Shown piece after piece: positions 26,030 to 38,430 of a stretch of 64,000 nucleotides of DNA (positions are counted from its first letter, which is position 1; every line of letters starts with the position of its first letter). The notes under the pieces were generated by a model that saw nothing but the letters and a program-made list of their open reading frames with translations, was not told where the DNA came from and ran no database searches. The position numbers were made by a program, and so were the translations under genes. Origin of the DNA: Combretum micranthum (lineage: Eukaryota > Streptophyta > Magnoliopsida > Myrtales > Combretaceae). Location of the stretch: assembly GCA_024138025.1 (NCBI GenBank), contig JAMXBD010000063.1, forward strand, positions 1,178,001-1,242,000, in the 5' to 3' direction.

Positions 26030-26685
26030 GGTATATACTACATAATTATATAAAACTTATTATAATCTATTATTAATTATATTATAATATATAATTTTAG
26101 AAATATTTTGTTATTATACCTCATTATATTAGCATTTCATGAAAAATTACCAAGTATGTGCGCGTGCGCTAGTGCACACATACACACGTTTTGATATTAC
26201 CTTTTCATATCCTTAAATTTCATAAAAATTTATCATTCTTTTCAGTAAAATGGAAAAACATCACATTAATGCTAACTTTTAATATCATATAAGTTTTATA
26301 CAACACAATTCTTAATTTTTGAAGACCTTTTTTCCCAAAAATTTTAATTATTCATATATTTTCATTAACAATACATTTCATAGTTTAAGATATTTATACC
26401 TTTTCATTAATTAAAAACATATCTTCATATATAAAATTATAGAAAAGTTCCACCAATTCAAAAGATTATAATTTTTTTTAATATTATGTTATTTTAGATA
26501 TCCATAAATAATGATATATATTGGAATATATATTATATATATAAATTTGGTGGCTTTTCATGAAATATTAATATAAAGAGATACAATAACAAAATATTTC
26601 CAAAATTATATATTATAATATAATTGATAATAGATTGTTATAATAAATTTTATGCAATTATGTAATACATGGTATGAATGTTTAT
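26030..26685. mobile_element. Foldback element with about 125-bp inverted arms
   Basis: The left arm (26030-26155) reads through attatattataatatataa, agaaatattttgttatta and gcatttcatgaaaa. The right arm (26556-26685) is its reverse complement with few mismatches. The spacer is about 400 bp. Wider flanks also carry direct repeats: ggatgcatttgttcatgaaa near 25892 and 26749, and a block ending tttgatatgaaaaataat near 26000 and 26960. This suggests nested or tandem copies of one non-autonomous element. No transposase is seen. Confidence 0.6.
26154..26189. repeat. Alternating purine-pyrimidine tract
   Basis: Two consecutive blocks alternate strictly: gtatgtgcgcgtgcgc, then tagtgcacacatacacacgt. 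It sits just inside the left arm of the 26.0-26.7 kb foldback element. Such tracts favour left-handed (Z) DNA in vitro; any role here is unknown. Confidence 0.7.
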
Positions 26686-27719
26686 TCATTAATTCTTTTT
26701 CAATTTTTAGTTTTATAAGTTGTTCATATTGAAAATTAAGATTAAAGGATGCATTTGTTCATGAAATATGACAACATGAAAATGTAAAACCAAAATGATA
26801 TTAATTTGAAAATGAATTATTGGTACCACCATAAAAAGGTAATTTTAAAATTATACAATATAAAATAAGGTACAAAAGAGAAAACGTACAACTATAAAAA
26901 AAGCAATATTTCATGAATCATAACAATATTATATTAATTATATAAAAAATGTTTGATATGAAAAATAATCATGAAAAGTTATAAAAACAAAAAAAGTTTT
27001 TGAATTATATATTATAATGGTGTTTTATTTAACTCAAACTTTAATATTTTTTTAACTATTAAATACTTCTAAATAGAGTTACCTAACTAGATATGAATAA
27101 GAATAAATTAAGCTCAACAATATCTTGTCCTCCCATTTTGGAACTATAGCTTGTGAAGTTCTAAAAGTCATGCAAATTCCAATTCCTAAATCAATAGATT
27201 CCCTCAAACACAAGCTACGCCGTCAATTTGGAGAGCTAATAGCAACTTTATTGGAGTTGCTTAACACGGTCCCTCATGCTAAACAACTCAAAAAACTAAT
27301 AAAATGAGTTGTTAGAGAAGTTGTTTGACACATGAACCTATGTCAAAGTTACTTAACTAAATAATTCAAAAGGCAAGTTTCTTATTCTCCCTCCTATTTT
27401 TATTGATAGAATGTGACATATAACAACTAAAAAAAATTTAAAAAATTAGTAAGTAACTCTCTTTAAGAATTCATCGATGAAAGGAGTTGCTAGAAAGTTG
27501 TTTGATATGAAAATCAATACTTGGTACGTTGACATGACATGTTAAGCAAATTATGGATAAAGTTGCTCTAAGATAAACTTAGACAAGGAGTGAGAGAAAT
27601 GACTAAAGTCTTGTCACTTATAGTTCTTTCTTTACCCAAAGCAATGGTCCTTACGTGCATAGAATAGTAAATTTTCAATTATCACATACTTTAGTTATTC
27701 GTATTCTTAAAATATAGAA

Positions 27720-28420
27720 ACTTTTTTTATTGTCAATTTTGACATATGAACTTCCTATATCCACTCTGACCCATTTAAGACCACTTAAGTCAACTTAATA
27801 GGCCTAAACTCATCTTATTCAACTATCCACATGAACTAGAATGCTCGAAGTAACTCCTTGACTCATTTAGATGGCCCTCCAAATTGGACACTTGGCAAAG
27901 CCAACTTAAGTTACTCAACACGTGCTTCTACAATTTCCACTATTTTTCCCCTCTATGGTATTGGCCTATCCCCTACGATCATAGTAACTGCCCTCTACTT
28001 CTCGTTACTCCACACTTTCATAACGTCAATAATTGTAAGGAGTCCTCTACTTATAAATACCTTCTCTCAAAGCTTTGGAGGCAAGACATACCCATTCATA
28101 TACTTCGTTATTACACCAAATTGGTAACTCACCTATTCCAAGTAAACAATAAATTGACCATCACTATGGTTGCACCAGACAATCCTCATACTCCTAACCA
28201 TATCTTGTTTTTTAGGTCCTATTATATATGCAAGCCTAGAGTCAAGCTCAACTACTTAAAAGTTCCCTACCAATTTTGATCTAACGATAATTAGATTCAC
28301 CCTTACATAAACTAGTTTTGTTATTTGCTTGCTAACTTGAATAAAATGTCCGCTTGATATCCCACGATGTCAAATTTTGGACCTTCTTTGAATAAATTGA
28401 CGCCGTATAAGAGATAGTGA
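27720..28420 (+). mobile_element. LTR-like remnant
   Basis: Non-coding sequence with a core-promoter-like tataaatacc (28053-28062) followed by C/T-rich sequence and a decayed, moderately GC-rich block, as in gypsy LTRs. No TG...CA termini, duplicate copy or protein domain was found. Weakly supported. Confidence 0.28.
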
Positions 28421-29523
28421 TTTTCATTTCATATCAAGTCATTCAATTAACTAAAGGGACATTGCTCTTGTAGGAAAAACAACCTTCCAACATTTGTTGT
28501 CAAGATGCACCCAAGTGACACATCCTTTCCATAAGCCATGATAGAGATTGGCCCCCATTTCCCCTCATTATGTATGTTGTCTTACTTGTCTCAAATTGAA
28601 GACCTCGTGTCAACCCCAATCTCTTCCTAGACAATCTTTCGGGTTAAAACTCATATTCCTATTCACAACTATAAACCAAGAATACTTGCATCCATGAAAA
28701 ACAATGGCAATACTCTCATTTGTTGGTGATCCATGTATTAAAGGAACCAATAAATCAAATGATTGCTTTTGACGCATTACATTTACTATGTGTATAGCGT
28801 CGGCAACACGGTACAATTGCTCATTAAGTGCCTTAGAAAGAATAAAGATTCCATGGAGAAGGCGAATTGTGTAACTTCCATTACCAACAATACCAGTAAT
28901 CCAATGCCACTACAACATAAACTCTACATAGATTCATACTAAATAAGATATATGCCATGAATCACGATCATTTCCTTGGACTGAACGAAAAAGGAAAATG
29001 CTAAAATGGCATCAGGATCATCCAATACAATATCCAGATAGGACTTTAATCGCAAGTGCTATACTCAATCTGGTGCAAAACAGCATCATAATTCCAAGTC
29101 ATATAAGTATCCACAACACATGAACGCTAGTGATACTTCTTATGGAACAAGGCAACCTACTGAAAAATATCGTGTTTTGAAGGATTAAAAAGCATACCTG
29201 CAGATGAAAACGAAGAAGCTCATTCGCATTCATCTGCTGTGCTAAAGCATTTTCCCTAGTCCTAAACCTCACTCACCAAAGACAATTCATAATAACATAA
29301 TTTAAAAAAACACAGCCATAAGAAGGAACCCAAAAGCATCAAAAGATCTTCTTACACCTGATAGAAGCAGGCACAAACTGAAAAAAAAAAAAAAATTCCC
29401 TATCATAAGAAGATTCATATGTGAACTGAATTTATAAAGAACCGACCATAAACTGTTTCATGAGCACCAACACCTGCGGTCAGTAATTTACCACGCGTCA
29501 TTTGTTTCTGGCCGGCTACCAGT

Positions 29524-30015
29524 TCAAGACCATGAATTATCAAAAGCAGCAGACGTAATAGCCTGCACAAACTCCTGGAAATTAATCTGCCCATCCCCAT
29601 CTGAATCGGCCTCTTTGATCATCCCCGTCAACTCCTCTGCAGTAAGCGCATGCCCGAGTTTCGCCATCGAGTGTGCCAATTCAGCAGCCGTGATGTATCC
29701 ATTCCCGTCTCTATCAAACATCTTAAACAGCTGCTTTAATTGATCTTCCGTATAAGGAGATTTAGCATTGAGTAGCTCAGGTGCAACCAGAGCAACGAAT
29801 TCTGAAAACTCGACTAGACCATTGTTGTTGGTATCTGCTTTTTGAATCAGCGCTTCTAATTGTTCCGGACTCGGCTTAAGACCAAGTGATCTTAGGAGCG
29901 AACCGAGCTCGAGCTGGGTTAAGCTTCCATCATTGTTTCGATCAAAAGACCGGAAAATTTCGCGTAATTCCGCGATTTGATCATCGTCTAGCTTCGCATG
30001 CTCCTTGTTACTCAT
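29524..30015 (-). CDS. CML18: Calmodulin-like protein 18 (CML18-like), intronless, intact
   Basis: A cytosolic or nuclear Ca2+ sensor of 163 aa with four EF-hands. The loops are at residues 25-36 (DRNNDGSLTQLE), 61-72 (DTNNNGLVEFSE), 101-112 (DRDGNGYITAAE) and 137-148 (DSDGDGQINFQE). Each has Asp at position 1, Gly at 6 and Glu at 12, so all four should bind Ca2+. The N-terminus (MSNKEHAKLDDDQIAELREI) and C-terminus (AITSAAFDNSWS) match the CML18 subgroup. Arabidopsis CML18 has been reported to bind the C-terminus of the vacuolar antiporter NHX1. The gene is a single exon starting at ATG 30015-30013, with no indels. CML15/16 are the closest alternatives but differ at both ends. Confidence 0.96.
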   Translation of the reverse strand: MSNKEHAKLDDDQIAELREIFRSFDRNNDGSLTQLELGSLLRSLGLKPSPEQLEALIQKADTNNNGLVEFSEFVALVAPELLNAKSPYTEDQLKQLFKMFDRDGNGYITAAELAHSMAKLGHALTAEELTGMIKEADSDGDGQINFQEFVQAITSAAFDNSWS

Positions 30016-30479
30016 CCTGGCAGGATTAATCTCTAGGAAAATGCCCTTATTCCTATAAAATGTTCTTGATCTCTAAACTTTTAATAACCTTACCTTCTAT
30101 GACATATTCCTTGGCAGGATCAATTCAAACATGATGTAGAAATCTCTTTCTTAGCCTATTTTATAAGAAAAGGGCAAGAACATAAGACAAGAACAAAACC
30201 TTTTGATATCGGTTTTGATTTTCCTAGCTTTTCAATCACTGTTGCATTTTCCTAGCCTCTCTGCCTTTACAGATCCGTGATCCGTGTCTTTCTTAAAAGT
30301 AAAAATTGGAATTTTTGAAAAATTTGCTCGAAACTGCTGGCAACCCAACAACAAAAATTTCGGATCCTGAGGAAGAATGATACAATGGAAAGAGACAAAC
30401 ATAAGAGAGAAATAAAGGGCAAAATAAATGAAATGATGGAACCAGAATTTGTTGGAAATTATGGTGATTTGTTGTGAGC

Positions 30480-30485
30480 TTTATA
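30480..30485 (-). promoter_or_regulatory. Candidate TATA box of CML18
   Basis: On the minus strand ACATATAAAGC lies about 465 bases upstream of the CML18 ATG. It would imply a leader of about 430 nt unless a leader intron is present. Related but diverged sequence recurs near 30690-30760, so the upstream region may contain a partial duplication. Confidence 0.35.
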
Positions 30486-30489
30486 TGTG

Positions 30490-32470
30490 TATGATGAACA
30501 CGTAGTTTTGACTCTTATAACTTATATTTGAGCTGTTTTTTCCTTTTTTTTTTTTTTTCCTCTTATGAGTTTTTATGTCAATATGAATTTAATATTGAAA
30601 TTTTTAATGAAAATGTAAAAAAATAATTAAATAACTAAAAAATTAGGATTTAAAAAAATGGCAACGGATAAGAAAAGTTGGAATAAGAATTAGTTGGGAA
30701 TTTACGAAGATTTGTTATGTATTGCAAATTTGTAATCTGCATGAAAATGATGAACAGGTAAAAAGTTAATAGATGCAATGATCTAACAAAATAATTTACC
30801 TTTTTCTGTTTTTTTTTATTAAAGGATTTATAAATATCTATTGAATTTTAGAGAATATAAAAATTTATTGATTTATTTATTTTGGTATCCACGATCAAAG
30901 AGGGATCCAGCATATGTTATCTTTGTGGAAGATATTATATTAACCGAATTATAAAATCATAGTGATTTTTTAAAATAAATAAATAAATATTTGATAAAAA
31001 AAATATTAGATAAATTTATGGTGACTTAACATAAGGGTCAAGGAAAAAAAATATTTTAGTGAAATGTTAAAAAATGTCAATAGATTGGATAAAATCTAAA
31101 AAATAAACAAGTTAAATTCCTATTTTGAAAAAATGAGTTCAATATAGTTGTATTCAACTCATATTTGGTTTGGCCAAAAAAAAAAAAAACACTCATATTT
31201 GAAAAAAAACAAGTTTAACATATGAATTCTTCTCCAACCACATTAATTTTTTTTTTAAAGACAGGTTTAATAAGATATAGATTTGTTTCATAAAAAATGA
31301 GTTCTAGTTACATATTTTTAGGATTATTTTATATTTAATTAAATTTTTTTAATTTTTTTATAAATATAAATACATATTTCTTTCCTTCTCCCCCTTAACA
31401 TTAAACTTTAAAAAATGGAAGAAAAAAAGAATTATATTTTATGAAAATTTATTAGGATTGAAAGTTTCAACCGAAGCAAAGAGAATAGTTTAGGATCAAG
31501 AGTCAACATATATGACAAAAAGGGGGGGTTTTCTAGAGATCCACATGATGAGTCTCGATTGGAAACTCGATGTCCCTAACCTAAAGAAATATTCAAAGGC
31601 TTGCTCCGTGATTGGTGCACCTGACTTTTTCAATTGGATCCTCCTAGAATTTGTCAACCCTTTTTAAATTCTAATTTGCTGGATTTTTGTTGTCATCTTT
31701 TTCCCCTTTTCATTGGAAAATGTTAGATCTTGTCTCTTAGAATTTAATAAAATAGTATCATCGTTTTAAAGCTTTTTTGTTTCAGTATTATTTAAAGAGT
31801 TATTTAAATAATTCTCTTATTAAGTAATTTTTTTTTTATCTTCGGTTACTTTAAGAGAGATTTATTTACTTTTTTTCTTAAATTTGGTGGATCCTATTTT
31901 ATTTTATTATCTTAAAATAATATTTATATTCTTTATAAAAATTTAATAAATGTAAAAGAGCCAATGGGAGGAAGAGTGGAATGGTTACTTTATGTAAATA
32001 TTAAAAAAGTATGAAATAACCAATGAAAGAAAGAGTAAGAGGTTTACTTGTCATATCAAATTTTGGTTGCTAAGCAACCTAATAAACAACCCACTTTATT
32101 GTATAAGTAACTATCATATTACTAATCTTTCTTTGAGTTTTCAACAAATACACTGAGATAAATATGCTCTTATAACGTTCCATAGCTTATAATCGGTCAA
32201 AACTAACATAAAAAATTAATGTATTTAGATTTTATTCATAAACTCACCTAGATGGTATATATATATATAGATATTATGCTAACATGGATAAAAATGTAAA
32301 GGAAAAGATAACATGTAATGCTGTGGATGTTAAACATATCGTGTTTAAAGTGTATTTTGATGAGGAAATGAAATACACATTTAGTCACTTAATCATATTA
32401 AATTTACACTTAATTAGTAAAACAAGTGTTTATTTTGTTTTGGATATGTTTGAACTTATTTTGCTTTGTT
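30490..32470. other. Intergenic, AT-rich
   Basis: No gene recognised. It contains A-rich and T-rich runs and MITE-like AT sequence (about 31780-32110). A short G7 run lies at 31522-31528. Confidence 0.4.
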
Positions 32471-32479
32471 TTTATTTAT

Positions 32480-33370
32480 GCTTATTGTAACATTTTGGTT
32501 CAAACTCATTTTATACCTCTTTTTGTTTAGAATTTGTTAAAGCTTAAAATATGAAAGTTGTAGATCTCTCTTTAAGATTTTCGTAGCATCTTGAATCACC
32601 TCAATCGAAGTCCAGATGAGAAAGTTGTGATCAAAAGACGAAACAGTTTCGAAGTTACAATCGGGCACTACAACATGCCGTTCGGATGGTAATATATGGC
32701 ATCCAAATGGTAGCTAGTTTGCTGCTTTGTTTTGCAGATAGCGTCTAAACGGTAGGCCTGCAGCGTCCAGACGCTAGTTGATAGAAAATAGCCATTTGAG
32801 TCTATTTTACTCGACCGTTAGGGCGTGTTTTGTTGACAACGGCTAGAAGCTTCATGATATTATAAATACAAGTGTTTGAGGACTTGAAGAGAAGGTCTAA
32901 AGCTTATTTATTGCATACATCTCCTTATAAACACTCTTTACATGAATTAATTGTAAATTGTGATACTTTGTAATTGAGAGCCGGGTATAGTGCTAGTTGT
33001 TTTATAATTACTATCTTTGTCAAGCACTACACTAAGTGAATTGTGAGTGTGTTGGTGAAGTTTGAGTTCAGTCTAGTGTGTTTAATTTGTAAAGACTTAA
33101 CTCAAGCATTTGTATTGTTGATATATTGAAGTCCTCTATTGAGGAAAATATTTTGTTGTAAGTAAAGTAGTGAAGTCCTCCATTGAAGAAGGCAATTATT
33201 GTAGATCGTGGAGACTAGGGGGTACGCCGAACTTCATATTAAAATCGTGGTGTAAACTTTTCTTTCCTATCTCTTTATTTATTATTGTTATTGTTGTGCA
33301 TGTATTAGTTTTTGAGCTTAAAAGGAAATCATTTTTATTACATAATCCATATTCTTTAGGTGTTTCTTAG
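32480..33370 (+). mobile_element. Copia-like LTR remnant
   Basis: The segment has the order expected of an LTR: upstream repetitive sequence, a TATA-like attataaatacaag (32868-32881), a leader with two near-repeats of gaagtcctc(t/c)attga (33129 and 33172), and a U5-like block (gatcgtggagactagggggt onward). No partner LTR or protein domain is adjacent, so it is probably a solo or truncated LTR. Its upstream part shares the phrase gttgtagatctctctttaag with diverged sequence near 59155, a motif common in plant LTRs. Confidence 0.42.
32739..32776. repeat. Short hairpin-forming inverted repeat in the LTR remnant
   Basis: The arms tagcgtct and agacgcta are perfect complements across 22 bases. The surrounding sequence repeats a variant of gcgtc(t/c)a(a/g)acg three times. 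Confidence 0.6.
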
Positions 33371-34856
33371 TTTCTATAGTGGATAGTGTAATTAATGAAA
33401 ATAAAAGTAAGACATGATCAAAGAACTTTAGTACTGTAAATATATAGTTGTTTTCTATTGTAATGATTATACATGTTTTATTAATTCTATTAAAATATTA
33501 AATTATTTTAGATTGTGTAATATGTAAACCAAAACAAAAAAATCTACCATAATATACTAGATATACTTTTATTAACAAATATAACTTTCTTCCCATAACA
33601 AATAAATATAGAAATTATAATTTTATTTCAATCTTAATACTTAAAAAGTCCACACTCGTTATCAATTGTCATTAGATAAAATTGAATATCAACATTGAAG
33701 TGCCATCTAAAACTTATTGCATTTATCAATTCATCTAGAAACCTAAATTTAGCATAAGTGCAACTTTCTAAATATTATTTATACCTTCTGAGATATGTCA
33801 AAAAACTAGTACTTGGTGATATAAAAGAATACAAATTAAAGCATTCCTAATTTAGCCATAAGAATTAAAAATCGAAACGACTCACTCATCTACTGGTTGG
33901 CTTCTATATATATGCACAATTAAAAGTATAAATTATAAAATGATATGCAGCACCCTAAGGGCCTAACCCTAAGTTCTTTTATCCATCCGTGAGCCAACAA
34001 CTCCCAACTTTACATCACGTGATTCATTCCAACTTTTATCAATTGCCATAAGTTATTTTTTTTTTATCATTATAATAAAATTGGGATTCAATCATATTAT
34101 TTCTCACTTGAGAGATCAGATGGCATGTTACTAAACTATAATACCATTGGTGCCATAAATAATTTATTTATTATTATACTATGTAAAAAGAAATATATAT
34201 ATATTTTTTTAATAAGTGGGTGATCTAACTTTTATTAATATGTATTGCTAGTAACTAATGATACTATAGAGAAATGTGTCACTATCCCATTGGTAAAAAA
34301 ATGATTAATTAAAAAACTATAAAATAAATTTAATATAAGAAAATATAAAAATTACATCAAAAAGCCAAAAAAAAAAATTAAAAGGTACAATTATTTATGG
34401 CAATTTTCAACTACCCCAAGGTTAAGGGAATGGTTGATGGCTCTTGAGAGGATCATTGACATGATATTAAAAAAAAAAAAAAAAAGGAATAACCACAAAA
34501 ATTTATAATATGTGACCCAAAAATTTATAATATGTGACCCAAAGTGTGATAAGCAATCACTCACCATCCACAAAAGTTATGCAACATCCTTTTGATGGTT
34601 GTTAGCCACCCTTTTAACCTTGGTTTGGTTGAAAAACACTACAAGCTACTATATTTTTTTTCCTTTTCTTTTTAAAATTTTCTTGCATTTTTAAATAATT
34701 TTTAATATTTCAATCGTTTTAGATTTATTCCGTAGGTTTTTTTATCAAATTAACCATTTTTTTTATCATTAAGATGGTGACACCTATCCTATAATAACAT
34801 TAATTGTTATTAATACATCTTAACAAAACTCCATATCACATATTTGTTAAATATAT
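33371..34856. other. Intergenic, AT-rich
   Basis: No gene found. A 22-base unit (aaaaatttataatatgtgaccc) is duplicated in tandem at about 34496-34541. An (AT)n run at 34850-34861 borders the retroelement insertion. Confidence 0.45.
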
Positions 34857-34861
34857 ATATA

Positions 34862-35677
34862 TGTAGAGGGTCATTTTCGTAATTGGGCTTTTGGCCCAAT
34901 TCAATGCCATGGGTCGGTCTTCTTGGCTGGTGACAGGGCTTAGAAGACCAAGTCCAATAAGGGATGTCGTAGGAAGATTTGGCTTGGTAGGCTCGGAATA
35001 GAGATCGTCGGACTGGTTTATTCCGCTCTCGGCCTTATCCGCATTTCTCGTGCATGAAAAGTAGACTTCAAAAATATCTTCATGGGTTAATTTGGGCTTT
35101 GTTTAGCTAATATAGGGCTTATTGGAATAAAATGAGTCTATTTCTATTTTATATTAAAGATGGGCCATTTTAATAAGAAAATGGGCTCCATTTTTATTAT
35201 CAAAGCCCTCATTCTATTACAAGCCCATATCCAAAGTCTAGGCCCATATACATAAAAGAAGGCATGGATTCTGGCCGTCGGATTCATTAAAGAGATCAAA
35301 TGGTTGCAAGCAATACTTCATCTCAACCATCCATCCGGATTCATCCAACGACTATTGCTAGCCTTCAACATCTATAAATAGGATGCTCCTTCTCTTATTT
35401 GGGAACATTTTGCAGATTGCTAAGATTGTGAGCAATGCAGATACTTTGCTGAAACATCTCCAAGAAAGATCAAAGCAGCTATTCTATCAAGAACGATCGA
35501 GTCTACTTGATTTGATCTTCTGTCACATTCGCGCACTTAAAAAACCGGGTTTGCCTGTTTCTCCTCCTATGTCTCTCTTTAGGACATCCTATACGTGTCA
35601 TCAGTTCATGACTTCTCTCGAGTCGATCGCCACACCTATTGTACATGATCGGCCAGCTATAGTAACCCCACCATACA
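34862..35677 (+). repeat. 5' LTR of the gag-only element (816 bp)
   Basis: It starts TG and ends CA. A TATA box (tataaatagg, 35374-35383) marks the U3 core promoter. The region from about 35300 to 35677 (core promoter, R, U5) is strongly similar to 41030-41405. The first about 440 bp (U3) has no counterpart upstream of the 3' copy. Confidence 0.7.
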
Positions 35678-35680
35678 TTA

Positions 35681-35700
35681 TTTGGCGACTCCATTAGGGA
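35681..35700 (+). other. Primer-binding site of the gag-only element
   Basis: The sequence tttggcgactccattaggga starts 4 bases after the 5' LTR. TGGCGACTCC is the start of the site used by Tat/Ogre-type gypsy elements (tRNA-Arg by family knowledge). The later bases diverge slightly from that form. Confidence 0.6.
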
Positions 35701-35942
35701 CGAGAGTAAGCTCTTGATAAGAATAGCACCTCTATGCAAGAGAACTGGACAGGAAGCAAACCTCCAAGATCAGAAGAATCATCCTGATGTAGTTGAGGAG
35801 ACTCATGCTGTAGATGGAAATGCCACTGCTGTGGCTGTACAAGCTACTGTAGTTGATGGTGCGCTCATGATACGCACAATGCATGAAAATACTTGAAGCT
35901 ATCAATCAATTTCTGAATGCTTTTAAGTAATTCCTACCTGGT

Positions 35943-37313
35943 ATGGTAGAATCTGCTACTGCATCGGGAAGTTCACTTTCCAGACTAACTTTCCCAGCAC
36001 TTGATGTGCAAGTGGCTGGTACCACGCCAACTACTATTGTCCTAAATGGTGTTCACCATGAAACCCTACATGATGCTCAACTCGAGCAAATTGCTATTCA
36101 TGTTGCTGAAAACGAGGGAGGACATCGGCAAGAGCCACTATAGCCATTGCAGCCTTTGTTGCCTCCAACTCCGAGAGATCCCATGCTTGCTATCGAAGAA
36201 GGGGTAAAGGTCCATCTCGGAAGTTCCTCTTCCTCTGGATGCAATGTCCAACCACTTATGATTGGCATAGCTGCGCCTTGTAGCATTACTCTAACTCCTC
36301 AAGTGGGAGTTAATACATCATCGGCTTTCACTTCATATGTGACGAAAGAAGACCTTGAAAAGTACTTGAGACAAGTGCGAGCTGCGGCTGCTACTAGTGT
36401 CATCAATTTGATGCTTCCATACCTGCAAAGGATTGCAAAAAAACCCTATCCCAAGGACCACACCAGTCCAAAGTTTATCAAATTCAATGAGAAAAAAGGT
36501 AGTGCTAAGGAGCACTTCCTCAAGTTCATTAAGACTCTTGAAGTCTATGAGCTTGATAATGACTTGAAGCTCAAGGAATTTTCTAAGTCCTTGACGGAAA
36601 AGACATACACTTGGTATGTCAATCTTACCCCTAGCTTAGTTGATTCATAGGAGAGTATGTGTAGGATGATTCTTGAGAAATTTTTTTAAACTCAAAAACG
36701 AGTGACGTTGACTGACATGGGGCATATCAGACAGCGCCCAAAGGAAGATCTTATGAAGTACATTGAGCGTTTCAAGGAACGCTCCTTGGATATCCGAGAT
36801 ATATGTGATGAAAGTGAACTCGCCAAAATTTGCATCCAGGGTATGTTCATAGAGTATGCTATGCACCTGGAGAATTTGTTACTTAAGTCATTATCGATGT
36901 TGGTGGAGAATGCACGGAAGACAAACAATTCGGTTACCAAACAAACAGGTGATCTAAATAAGAAGCGACGACCATCGGTGAGCGCTGTTCAAGGTGGAAA
37001 CTTCAAGTATAGTAAGAAACCTAGAAGAGATGGTGCTCCAGAAGTCCTACCTTTTCCGTGTACTGTGGAAAAGGTTGATGCTGTCCTTGATCGATGGCTA
37101 AAAAGTGGTATCATTGGATTGCCAAGGGTTGAGCGAGAACCTACGACACAGGAGAAAGCAGATGCAAAGTTTTGTAGGTTTCATACGACGGTGGGACACT
37201 CAACAAAAGATTGTCGAATGTTGAAGAAGATTTTTAATGAAAAAGATGGCGAATTGGAACTTGAAGACAATGATGCACAAATGATGGATGATGAAGGCAC
37301 AGATAATGAATAG
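35943..37313 (+). pseudogene. gag: Retrotransposon gag, one frame with three nonsense codons
   Basis: One reading frame runs 35943-37313 and is interrupted by TAG at 36141-36143, TAG at 36648-36650 and TAA at 36687-36689; no frameshift is needed. The N-terminus is low-complexity. A Retrotrans_gag domain follows (KFIKFNEKKGSAKEHFLKF, then KTYTWYVNL and RQRPKEDLMKYIERFKERSL). The C-terminus has a zinc-knuckle-like CRFHTTVGHSTKDC and an acidic tail. The second TAG stands where the domain has Trp, the TAA where Lys is expected before TQKR, and the first TAG in a Pro/Gln-rich stretch. The protein would package element RNA; this copy is dead. Confidence 0.8.
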
Positions 37314-37552
37314 TTTTTTTTTTTTTTTTAGTAATATCAATTGTGTACTAAAGGCAAAAGTTGCCTATTACTCATTCCCAATTTGTAATAGGGAAGAGAA
37401 ATAAAGTAAATAATAATGATAATCAAGTATTTGTTTTCCTTTCCCTTCTCATCAATTTTCTTCTATACTCGCTTGTACTTATGTTTAAATCACTTTTGAT
37501 AAGCATATGGTGCATAAATATATTTATCCAGTGTTCTTCACTTGGGATCCAA

Positions 37553-38430
37553 GTGATCTCAACTATGATGAGTTGAAGCGACTCCATAGTAGGTTTGGCA
37601 GCCATAATGCCATTTCACATAATTGAGGTCGAAGCGATCTCATCCATGGTTGATCGAAGCTATCATTCCATGGTAGTCGCTATCGCTTGGTAGAAGCATT
37701 TTCTCCTAAGCATGCGACAAGTGAAATACCAATTTCTGTATCATAATTTATGATATCAAAGCAATCTCAACTGTGATGAGTTGAAGCAACTCCATAGTAG
37801 GCTTGGCAGTCATAACGCCATTTCGCAGAATTGAGGTCGAAGCGATCTCATCCATGGTTGATTGAAGTTTTCATTCCATGGTAATCGCTATCGCTTGGTA
37901 AAAGCATCTATTTCTGAGCATGCGACGGGTGTAATACCCATTTCTGCAACATCATTTACAAGATCGAAGCGATCACAACTGTGATAAGTCGAAGAAACTC
38001 CATAGCAAGCTTGGTAGTCATAACGTCGTTTTACAGAATTAAGGTCAAAGCAACCTCATCCATGGTTGATTGAAGCAATCAATTCATGATAGTCTCTATC
38101 GCTTGGTAGAAGTCACTATTGCCTGGTAGAAGCATATGCTCTCAATCATGCAACAATGCAATCCCCATTTCTACTATATCATTTACGAGATCAAAGTGAT
38201 CTTAACCGTGATGAGTTGAAGCAACTCCACAGTAGGCCTGACAACCATAACACCATTTTGCATAAACGAGGTCAAACCGACCTCATCCATGATTGATCAA
38301 AATGATCACTCCATGGTCAATATAACCGTTCAGTAGAAGCATCTCCTCTTAAGTATGCAATAGGTGCAATGCCCCTCTGTGCAACTTATTATAATCATGT
38401 GATTAAAGTATAGTCGGCCTGTAATCTCGA
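37553..38430 (+). repeat. Tandem array of about 208-bp units in the element's 3' region
   Basis: Four copies start near 37553, 37761, 37969 and 38196 at g(c/t)(g/a)atc...aac(t/c)(a/g)tgat. Each includes ctccatagtagg, ataa(c/t)gcc, tcatccatggttgat and atcgcttggtagaagca phrases. The first two spacings are 208 bp and the third is 227 bp, because about 19 bp (ggtagaagtcactattgcc) is internally duplicated. A fifth, decayed copy may begin near 38410. Non-coding. Confidence 0.85.

Larger units (their letters stand above)
24681..29523. other. AT-rich intergenic region between DPM2 and CML18
   Basis: No gene is supported. Contents listed separately are a tRNA-derived fragment (25741-25812), an inverted-repeat structure (26030-26685) with flanking direct repeats, and an LTR-like remnant (27720-28420). 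The minus-strand open frame at 28816-28610 matches no family I recognise. About 28430-29520 probably includes the CML18 3' UTR near its right end. Confidence 0.4.

Noticed and set aside
28610..28816. Minus-strand frame of 68 codons that can be extended upstream without a clear start
   Set aside because: The peptide looks protein-like in composition, but I match it to no family and see no exon partners; not reported as a gene.
37553..38430. CRISPR-like array
   Set aside because: Units of about 208 bp are contiguous with no unique spacers, and the genome is a plant; it is a retroelement-internal tandem repeat.
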